Source: Halodesulfurarchaeum formicicum
GTDB taxonomy: Archaea; Halobacteriota; Halobacteria; Halobacteriales; Halobacteriaceae
DNA: 64,000 bases
Assembly: GCF_001886955.1 (NCBI RefSeq)
Contig: NZ_CP016804.1
Coordinates: 992,001-1,056,000 of the forward strand
Reading direction: 5' to 3'
The position numbers were made by a program, and so were the translations under genes. This document shows, piece after piece, positions 58,204 through 64,000 of the stretch. Within the stretch, counting starts at the first letter, position 1. Each line of letters begins with the position of its first letter. The notes under the pieces are model-generated. The model was not told the origin of the DNA. It did no database searches and worked only from the letters and a program-made list of their open reading frames with translations.

Positions 58204-59226
58204 CTACTTCTTCCGTGTATCGGTGAAATCCGTCTTAGTGCGGAACGGCCGATGCTCCTCGAGCGTCGCGGCGATCTCCTGGATTGTCTCGACGGCGCGC
58301 CCGTATGGGGCGTCCAATATCCGGACGACCAGATCGCGGCGGATCGCGGTGAATCCGGCCATGACCAGGAGGAAGCCCACGACGGTCGTGAGCGTGATCA
58401 TCTCACCCAGCAGAAGCCAGGCGACCAGGGCGGCGGCGATGGGTTCGAGATAGCTCACCAGGTTGAGCTGAGAGGGCCCGACTCGGTCGAGGAGGGTGAA
58501 GTACACCATGAACGCGATGATCCCCGAGAAGACGACCAAATAGCTCAGCGAGAGCAGCCCAGTCGTCGTGACCTCGACGCCAGCCCAGGACTCGCCTCGA
58601 AGAGAGCCAACTCCAAAGAGCATGCCCGACCCAATGAGCATCGCCCAGGCCTGGAGGCTCTTGAGCGGAAGGCCGGACCGAACGGTCCGTGAGAGAACCC
58701 CACCAGCGGCGAAACTCGCGGCGGCGAGGAGGACGAGACCGATCCCGAAGAGATGCCCCTGATCGAGGGAGGCTGGATTCGGCTGGGCGACGACCACCAC
58801 GCCGGCGATGCCAAGAACGAAGCCGATGATTTCGTTCATCCGGGGGAGCCCGCGCTCCAGGGTCAGACTTGCAAACAGCACCGTCAGAACCGGAGACAGG
58901 CTGATGATGATCGAGGCGATTGCCCCGGAGACGATCTGCTCGCCAAGGTAGAGGAACGCGTGATTCGCGAAGATGAGAAACAGCGCGACCACGCCGATTG
59001 CGAGGTAATCGGTCCGCCGCTGTGGCATGATTTCAGGCGCGGACATGACCGCCCAGGCCATGAGTAGCCCGCCAGCCAACAGGTACCGAATGCCGGCGAA
59101 GTAAAGCGGCGGGAAGACGTGAAGCCCGATCTCGATCGCGACGAACGAACTGCCCCAGAGCAGGCCCAGCAGGACGAACAGCGACGCTGTCGCCCGCGGC
59201 CCGGAGAGGAGATCCAAATGTGTCAT
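58204..59226 (-). CDS. EamA/DMT-family transporter
   Basis: The 340-residue protein has ten predicted helices in two EamA repeats (start LLGLLWGSSFVAIEIGLHVFPP, second repeat AWAMLIGSGMLFGVGSL). DMT proteins often export amino acids or metabolites. A cytoplasmic C-terminal tail of about 50 residues follows. A TATA-like CTTTAATC at 59251-59258 (minus) sits 25-32 bases upstream of the ATG. It is divergent from an Lrp-type regulator, a common exporter-regulator arrangement. Confidence 0.88.
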   Translation of the reverse strand: MTHLDLLSGPRATASLFVLLGLLWGSSFVAIEIGLHVFPPLYFAGIRYLLAGGLLMAWAVMSAPEIMPQRRTDYLAIGVVALFLIFANHAFLYLGEQIVSGAIASIIISLSPVLTVLFASLTLERGLPRMNEIIGFVLGIAGVVVVAQPNPASLDQGHLFGIGLVLLAAASFAAGGVLSRTVRSGLPLKSLQAWAMLIGSGMLFGVGSLRGESWAGVEVTTTGLLSLSYLVVFSGIIAFMVYFTLLDRVGPSQLNLVSYLEPIAAALVAWLLLGEMITLTTVVGFLLVMAGFTAIRRDLVVRILDAPYGRAVETIQEIAATLEEHRPFRTKTDFTDTRKK

Positions 59227-59439
59227 TAGTATCTACGAAATGGACGGGATGATTAAAGTCTTTCTACAAACTTTCGCGATTTTCCGGCCTCACCTGCGAC
59301 TTTGAGAATATTTGTGATAGAAAACTTTGGACACAGTTCGCAAAATCGGTCACAGACCGAACGGACTACAACGGAACGCATTCGATGACTCCCCGTCAGG
59401 AGACGAACTGGTAAGTGGACGGGTCGTGTCTCACTACGC
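59227..59439. promoter_or_regulatory. Divergent control region between the EamA exporter and Lrp regulator
   Basis: This 213-base AT-richer spacer has the EamA TATA-like box (59251-59258, minus) inside an inverted repeat AAAGT-N10-ACTTT (59255-59274). ACTTT recurs at 59299-59303 and 59324-59328. TCGGT-CACAG-ACCGA is a 5-bp inverted repeat at 59346-59360. These are candidate Lrp operator sites. Confidence 0.55.
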
Positions 59440-59922
59440 ATGGACGAGCGCGACGTCGCGATTCTCAAGGCGATCTCGGATCTCGGAACGGGAAGCCCCG
59501 ACCAGTTACACGAGGAGACCGGGATCCCAGTTTCGACGATCCACTACCGGTTGAACAACCTTCGGGAAGAGGGGATCATCACGAACGACCTCTATGACTT
59601 CGATCACGAGAAGTTGGGACTGGGAGTGACCATCATCGTCGAGGTCCTCGCCGAGTACGAGGGCTCGGCCGACGAGGTCGAAGACGCACTGTTCAACATC
59701 GAGGGGGTGACACAGGTCTTTTTCACCATGGGCGAGACTGATTTCATCGTGCTCGCTCGGCTCCCGGACTCGGACAGCGTCGAACGCTTGATCGCGGACT
59801 TCGAATCAATTCCAGAAGTCGATCGGACCAACTCGACCTTCGTCGTGTCGACCCTGCGAGACGAGAGTCGGGCCCCCGCGACCTACGATCTGGAAACACT
59901 GACCGACGCGCTTGTGGACTAA
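59440..59922 (+). CDS. Lrp/AsnC-family transcriptional regulator
   Basis: The 160-residue regulator has an N-terminal helix-turn-helix (about 1-50: DERDVAILKAISDLGTGSPDQ and VSTIHYRLNNLREEGII in part) and a C-terminal RAM/AsnC ligand domain (about 65-145, IIVEVLAEYEGSADEVEDAL; GVTQVFFTMGETDFIVLARL). It probably forms octamers and senses an amino acid. It is divergent from the EamA exporter, which is its most likely target. Its stop overlaps the convergent PsiE-like gene by four bases. Confidence 0.92.
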   Translation: MDERDVAILKAISDLGTGSPDQLHEETGIPVSTIHYRLNNLREEGIITNDLYDFDHEKLGLGVTIIVEVLAEYEGSADEVEDALFNIEGVTQVFFTMGETDFIVLARLPDSDSVERLIADFESIPEVDRTNSTFVVSTLRDESRAPATYDLETLTDALVD

Positions 59923-60404
59923 TCCAGGGACACGCCGAGTTTTCGCTCGACGTACAGGAGACTCACCAATCCGAGAATGATCACAGTGTACGCCATCGCC
60001 GCGAGAAGGGCATCCTGGACGGTCGTGTATTCGGAGGTCCGGAAGATGATCACCTTTCGGACCATCGCGATCACGCCGGTGTAGATCACCAGCCGGACGA
60101 TCTGCCGGGTATCGGTCTGTCGGACATAGGCCACGACGGTCTGGTAAACCTCAACGATTATGAGCAAGAGCAGGCCCGTCTCGATGAAACCGATGACCAC
60201 CAGGGGGTCGGTGATGGCTCCCGTGGGGACCGTCATCGCGATCTGGAGGGCCAGATCGACCACGCCGATGCCGAAGAGGAGCGCAAAGAGCCCGGCGGCG
60301 GCGAGTTCGACGGCCTGGACGAACTGACTGATGTGCCTGGAGATCTGACCCGCCATCTCTCCAGTCTCCGGGTTCCCGGATCCCTCGCCGGCTCCCTGTG
60401 ACAT
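59919..60404 (-). CDS. PsiE-family membrane protein
   Basis: The 161-residue protein has four predicted membrane helices in the phosphate-starvation-inducible PsiE pattern: AAAGLFALLFGIGVVDLALQI, DPLVVIGFIETGLLLLIIVEVY, RLVIYTGVIAMVRKVIIF (with the conserved R-K-I-I) and a final helix. Function is unknown. The start at 60404 sits within a perfect dyad; a second ATG at 60356 is possible, because a TTTATC element at 60418-60423 is too close for leaderless initiation from 60404. Confidence 0.85.
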   Translation of the reverse strand: MSQGAGEGSGNPETGEMAGQISRHISQFVQAVELAAAGLFALLFGIGVVDLALQIAMTVPTGAITDPLVVIGFIETGLLLLIIVEVYQTVVAYVRQTDTRQIVRLVIYTGVIAMVRKVIIFRTSEYTTVQDALLAAMAYTVIILGLVSLLYVERKLGVSLD

Positions 60405-60411
60405 TTGTCAC
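60398..60411. promoter_or_regulatory. Perfect dyad over the PsiE-like start codon
   Basis: GTGACA-TT-TGTCAC is a perfect 6-bp inverted repeat covering the proposed ATG (60404-60402, minus) of the PsiE-like gene. Its placement suggests an operator for a dimeric repressor. Confidence 0.45.
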
Positions 60412-60454
60412 CACGATAAACGGGTCCCCATGCCCTAAATCTGCGGGTCGTGGG

Positions 60455-62323
60455 TTACAGTTTGGCCTGGATCTCCTCGCGAAGCACCGAGGAGACGACT
60501 TCGCCGTCGGCTTTACCCCGAAGCGCGCCCATCGCCTCGCCCATCAGCGCCGAGAAGGCCTCCATACCCTCGTCCTCGACCTGGGATGCGTTCCGCTCGA
60601 CGACCTCCCGCACTGCTTCGCGAACCGCCGCCTCGTCGACGGCGCCGAGGCCGGCTTCCTCGATCGCTGTCGCCGCAGAGAGTTCGGGTTGCTCCGCGAG
60701 AACCGTCAATACCTCACCGACTCCCTCTTTCGCCAGGTCGCCAGCATCCACCTGTTCGAGCACGTCGAGAAAGTGTTCGTCGGTCAGATTCTCGACTGGG
60801 ACGTCGTCCCGACGGAGTTCGGTACTCGTCGATTCGACCGTCGTCGCGGCGAGGGCGGGGTCCACGCCCTGTTCGACCGCCTGCTCGAACGTCGTGAACC
60901 GCCGGCCGAAGGCCACCTGTTCGGCGAGTCCGGGATCGAGGTCGTAGGCCTCGACGTATCGGTCGACCTTCTCATCGAGGAGTTCGGGAGTCTCAACGGC
61001 CGCCGGATCGATATCGACCGGCGGCACGTCCGTCTCGGGATACATGCGTGCAGCCCCTGGAAGCGGGCGGAGATACGAGGTCGTTCCGTCCTCGTTCGCG
61101 TCCCGGGTCTCTTCGGGGACCCCCTCGATCGCGACTGCGGCTCGATCGGCTGCAGCCTCGATCGCGAGCTCAGCGGTTTCCGTGTCGGCCGCGACGATCG
61201 CGACGGCGTCTTCCTCGCCAGCGTCGACCGCGTCTCTGAGTGCCACGACTTCTTCCTCGGTTACGCCGTAGGCCGGGAGTTCGTCCGTGTGGAAGATCCC
61301 ACCCGCGCCGTGGCGTTTGGCGTGATCCGAGAGTTCGGTTCCCAATCGTCGGTCGGGCTGGATCTCACGCCCCACGAGCCCGTCGAATCCGAAGAGCGGA
61401 ACCGCTTTGACGGCTCCGCCGGCGTCGAGTGCGCCACGAATGACGCCGGAGTCGGTGTCCGCAAAGACATCACTGACAGCCTGAACGTCACCGACAGCGG
61501 CGTTGCGGTCCTGCAGTTCCTCGCTGATCTCCAGGAGTTCGGCCTGTCGGCGGACCTCCCCGCGGACGATGTTCTCGATCCCCTCTAGATCCTGGACGCC
61601 CTTGACCTCGACCCGGGCACCCTCCTCGATCGAGACGTTCACGTCCTGTCGAATCGTCCCCAGGCCACGCTTGACGCTGCCGGTGGAGCGCAGAATCATG
61701 CCGAGTCGACCCGCCGCCTCGCGGGCCTGTTTGGGGCTAGTGATGTCGGGTTCCGTCCCGATCTCTACGAGTGGAACCCCGAGCCGATCGAGAGAGAACA
61801 CGACCCCCGAATCGGTCTCCTCGACCCGTCGGGCCGACTCCTCTTCGAGCATCAGGTCCTCGATGCCGACTGGGCCCGCCTCGGTCTGGATCTCCCCGTC
61901 GGTCGCGATCAGCGATGTTCGCTGGAAGCCGGAGGTGTTCGAGCCGTCGATGACGACCTTTCGCATGACGTGGGCCTGATCGACGGGCGTCATCGAGAGC
62001 AGTTGGGCGATCTCCAGGCTGAGCTCCAGCGCCTCGTCGTCCATGGGGTGTGGAGGTTCGTCGTCCTCCTCGACCAGACAGGTCGAGTCGTATCCCAGGT
62101 ACTCGAACTCCCGTTCGACCTGGCTCTCCTCCAGGGCGGCCTCGTCGACCTCGCCGAGTTCGCTCGGCGTCGGGTGCAAATACCGCGTGAACGACCGGAC
62201 CGACTCCGCAGCCTCCCGTTGGGTCGTCGGACAGTTACAGAACAGCTTCGTCTCGGTATCGAGTTGCTGATGGATCTCCAGTCCCGCGACGAGGCCCAGC
62301 TCCTCGTAATCGAACTCGGTCAT
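60455..62323 (-). CDS. gatE: Glu-tRNA(Gln) amidotransferase subunit E
   Basis: The 622-residue subunit of the archaeal GatDE complex turns Glu-tRNA(Gln) into Gln-tRNA(Gln). The catalytic GatB-like core starts LGLVAGLEIHQQLDTETKLFC (in part) and continues with CNCPT, DGSNTSGFQRTSLIA and VSIEEGARVEVKGVQDL. The archaeal AspRS-like insert (about 280-410, GLVGREIQPDRRLGTELSDHAK) and a C-terminal YqeY-like tail domain follow. GatD is not in the window. Its downstream neighbour on this strand is the PsiE-like gene. Confidence 0.96.
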   Translation of the reverse strand: MTEFDYEELGLVAGLEIHQQLDTETKLFCNCPTTQREAAESVRSFTRYLHPTPSELGEVDEAALEESQVEREFEYLGYDSTCLVEEDDEPPHPMDDEALELSLEIAQLLSMTPVDQAHVMRKVVIDGSNTSGFQRTSLIATDGEIQTEAGPVGIEDLMLEEESARRVEETDSGVVFSLDRLGVPLVEIGTEPDITSPKQAREAAGRLGMILRSTGSVKRGLGTIRQDVNVSIEEGARVEVKGVQDLEGIENIVRGEVRRQAELLEISEELQDRNAAVGDVQAVSDVFADTDSGVIRGALDAGGAVKAVPLFGFDGLVGREIQPDRRLGTELSDHAKRHGAGGIFHTDELPAYGVTEEEVVALRDAVDAGEEDAVAIVAADTETAELAIEAAADRAAVAIEGVPEETRDANEDGTTSYLRPLPGAARMYPETDVPPVDIDPAAVETPELLDEKVDRYVEAYDLDPGLAEQVAFGRRFTTFEQAVEQGVDPALAATTVESTSTELRRDDVPVENLTDEHFLDVLEQVDAGDLAKEGVGEVLTVLAEQPELSAATAIEEAGLGAVDEAAVREAVREVVERNASQVEDEGMEAFSALMGEAMGALRGKADGEVVSSVLREEIQAKL

Positions 62324-62357
62324 TGTGGACTGGTCCGTGTGGGAGGGTTAAAACCGT

Positions 62358-63857
62358 TCAGTCTCTCGGCTCGGGTGGCTCCTTCAGGACCCCAACTGCG
62401 GTCAGAAGCTTCTCGGTGACAGCCGACCGCACCGCATCGGCTGTGGCCGTGCGAACGTCGATGACACTGGCCTCCTGGGAGGCAAAGCCACCGGAACTGG
62501 CGGTGTCGATCACGACCGTGCCAAGCCCCCACCGCCGCTGGAAGAGCGTCCGGCGGTCGATCACGGTCTGGACGCGGTCGCCGGGCACCACGTGGGTCCG
62601 CCGTCGCCAGAATCCGGTCCGTGTGATCACGTATCCGTCGACGATGTCCCAGCCTCGATGGGCCCATTTCTTCCGGGCCGCGATCGGGACCGCCGCGTAG
62701 AGCGCCACGAGGCCATACCACGGGACCGGTCCCACGAGCCAGCTCCCCAGGAAGCCAGCCCCCAATAGCGCCGTGACGACGATAGCGTACCGGACGGTGT
62801 ACCGCCGACGGGCCTCCGGGGCCGGCCGGGCAAATTCCACCTCGCCGAAGTCCTCGACGTCGCGTGCAAGTTCGAGGAGCCGGTCCCGTTTTGCGAGCGG
62901 GACGGCTGATTCGGCCCCGGACTCCGATCCCGGACCGTAGCCAGCCGTCTCGATCGTGAGCGACGCGTAGCCGAAGTGCCGCATGAGCACGTTCTCCTCG
63001 ATCACGATCGTCTGGATCTTGCCCGCGGGGATCGAGCCGTCGTACCGCTGGAGGAGGCCCCGTTCGTACCGGAGTTCGTCGCCGACGCGCGTGAGCGTGA
63101 ACCCGTAGTAGCCGACGAATCGACTGAATCCGCCGAGGATCCAGACGGCCAGCCCTGCAAGCACGAGTCCAAACAGACCGAGGACGAAGACGACTGCAGC
63201 CGCCCGGCCGGCGAGATACTCGGTTGCAAATGGGGCCACAGTTGGCACGAGGACAAAGACGATCGAGAACAGTCGCGGATCGAGGGAGAGGAGACTGTAG
63301 AGCACCAGATCCTCGTCCGAGAGCTCGAAGAGGCGTTCGTGGGACTCCCCAGACGTGTCTTCGGTGTCCGTGTGAATGGAATCGGACTCGTCGAGACTGC
63401 GCTTTCGGGTTCTGATCCCTTCCTGGAGTCGAGTTGCCTCGGCCCGGGAGACGAAATTGAGAGCTGCTTCCGTCGAACTGCCGCCCGCGGTCTCGATGCC
63501 GACGGCCCCGATACCCAGGGCCCGCTGGAAGATCGACCGGGTGATGTCCACGTTCTGAATGCGACCCAGGGGGATGTCCCGTTCACGCCTGAAGAGCACG
63601 CCCGAATGAATGTACAGGGAATCGTCGGTCAGTTCGTAGGCGAAAAACCGGTACCGCAGTATCTCGTATGCGAGCGCCCCAATGACGAACAGCACGGCCA
63701 ACACCATCCCGAGGGAAGGCATCCAGAACGGGAGCAGCCCTGCTGCACGCAACGGTTCCTGAACCATCGAACCGAGGACCGATCCGGCAATCGCCAGCCC
63801 GAGCGCTCGGCTCGCGCCACGAACCGGAACGGTCAGGGGGTGGAGCTTAGACGCCAT
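62358..63857 (-). CDS. PH-domain (bPH2, YdbT-like) membrane protein
   Basis: The 499-residue protein has three bacterial PH2 (DUF304-like) domains, each after a hydrophobic helix pair. Repeated motifs are [44 protein letters not shown] and [23 protein letters not shown] (given in family form), each followed by a V-I-TASS/G-like strand. The family is linked to membrane or stress functions without a defined role. It overlaps the upstream partial gene by 11 bases, the usual YdbS-YdbT pair. Confidence 0.87.
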   Translation of the reverse strand: MASKLHPLTVPVRGASRALGLAIAGSVLGSMVQEPLRAAGLLPFWMPSLGMVLAVLFVIGALAYEILRYRFFAYELTDDSLYIHSGVLFRRERDIPLGRIQNVDITRSIFQRALGIGAVGIETAGGSSTEAALNFVSRAEATRLQEGIRTRKRSLDESDSIHTDTEDTSGESHERLFELSDEDLVLYSLLSLDPRLFSIVFVLVPTVAPFATEYLAGRAAAVVFVLGLFGLVLAGLAVWILGGFSRFVGYYGFTLTRVGDELRYERGLLQRYDGSIPAGKIQTIVIEENVLMRHFGYASLTIETAGYGPGSESGAESAVPLAKRDRLLELARDVEDFGEVEFARPAPEARRRYTVRYAIVVTALLGAGFLGSWLVGPVPWYGLVALYAAVPIAARKKWAHRGWDIVDGYVITRTGFWRRRTHVVPGDRVQTVIDRRTLFQRRWGLGTVVIDTASSGGFASQEASVIDVRTATADAVRSAVTEKLLTAVGVLKEPPEPRD

Positions 63858-64000
63858 CGTCTGCTTCGTGTTCGCCGGCGAGTGCCCGAAGCCGTTCCTG
63901 GAGTGACTCCGCCCGATCCGGTTTGAGTCCCGGAATCCTCACGTCCGCACCCCTGGAGCCCGCCGTGTAGACGACGACTCGGCTCAGGCCGAGTGCCCGC
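63847..64000 (-). CDS. PH-domain (YdbS-like) protein, C-terminal part (cut by window end)
   Basis: Fifty C-terminal residues are visible (first whole codon at 63999). The sequence [22 protein letters not shown] and then [17 protein letters not shown] is the end of a bPH2 domain, the partner of YdbT-like proteins. It overlaps the YdbT-like start by 11 bases, so the pair is translationally coupled. The start lies beyond base 64000. Confidence 0.8.
   Translation of the reverse strand, partial: RALGLSRVVVYTAGSRGADVRIPGLKPDRAESLQERLRALAGEHEADDGV

Noticed and set aside
1-64000. CRISPR array, insertion sequence, prophage or toxin-antitoxin locus
   Set aside because: I looked for regularly spaced repeats, transposase motifs and paired small toxin genes and found none that I could support.

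Overview
The window is chromosomal DNA from a halophilic archaeon (class Halobacteria). The evidence is GC-rich DNA with strongly acidic predicted proteins, archaeal-only genes (aIF2-alpha, Nop10, S27e, L44e, DphB, GatE, P0/P1 stalk proteins, MptE-like enzyme), haloarchaeal family signatures (HalOD1, DUF7344-like, DUF2298, MTH865, HAH_0734-like), Tat-lipoprotein signals, a PGF-CTERM anchor, and many TATA-like boxes about 25-32 bases upstream of start codons, as expected for leaderless haloarchaeal mRNAs. The genus cannot be fixed from the sequence alone. I see no rRNA, CRISPR array, insertion sequence or integrase; this looks like core chromosome with a small AT-richer regulatory patch near 47.5-49.6 kb.

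Layout. 0-2 kb: end of a polar amino-acid ABC transporter operon (permease, ATPase, permease). 2-4.8 kb: FAD amine oxidase, COG1407-type phosphoesterase and a divergent winged-helix regulator. 4.8-7 kb (minus): the translation operon L44e, S27e, aIF2-alpha, Nop10, PAC2 protein. 7.1-11.6 kb: HAH_0734-like protein, a DUF2298 giant membrane protein with a divergent GT2 and GtrA pair, then an hpt-type phosphoribosyltransferase. 11.9-19.8 kb: nine-gene Mrp Na+/H+ antiporter operon led by a UspA-MrpE fusion. 19.8-24.4 kb: CoaBC, SRPBCC protein, polyprenyl diphosphate synthase, MTH865, a degenerate NAD-kinase-like protein and endonuclease III.

24.5-29 kb is the most interesting part. UbiD, both subunits of aconitase X and UbiX form one tight operon matching the archaeal mevalonate route (phosphomevalonate to trans-anhydromevalonate phosphate to isopentenyl phosphate). 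The very next gene encodes a haloarchaeal-type phosphomevalonate decarboxylase, the enzyme of the alternative one-step route to the same product. Two routes to isopentenyl phosphate therefore appear to sit side by side.

29-34 kb: NDH-2-like flavoprotein, AmrS radical SAM enzyme, class II aldolase plus MtnA (a likely methylthioadenosine/5'-deoxyadenosine DHAP shunt), an AIR-synthase-like protein and an initiator-type tRNA-Met with an unusual G37. 34.5-36 kb: two secreted proteins, one PGF-CTERM anchored. 36-38.7 kb: lactate utilisation LutC and a LutA/LutB-type fusion. 38.8-43.5 kb: proC-proB-proA, YjbQ and threonine synthase. 43.5-49.7 kb: two Tat lipoproteins, a small wHTH protein, a Tat-exported multicopper oxidase, HalOD1, DUF7344-like, a CPBP protease and tRNA-Thr(CGT). 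49.8-57.4 kb: Trm5-type methyltransferase, diphthine synthase, DRG GTPase, ribosomal proteins L11 and L1-L10-P1, MptE-like kinase and a GalT-like protein. 57.5-64 kb: TrmJ-like methyltransferase, EamA exporter with divergent Lrp regulator, PsiE-like protein, GatE and two PH-domain membrane proteins (the last cut by the window end).

The genome is very compact. Operon genes overlap by 1-11 bases, and at ten convergent gene pairs the stop codons abut or overlap, leaving little or no spacer.
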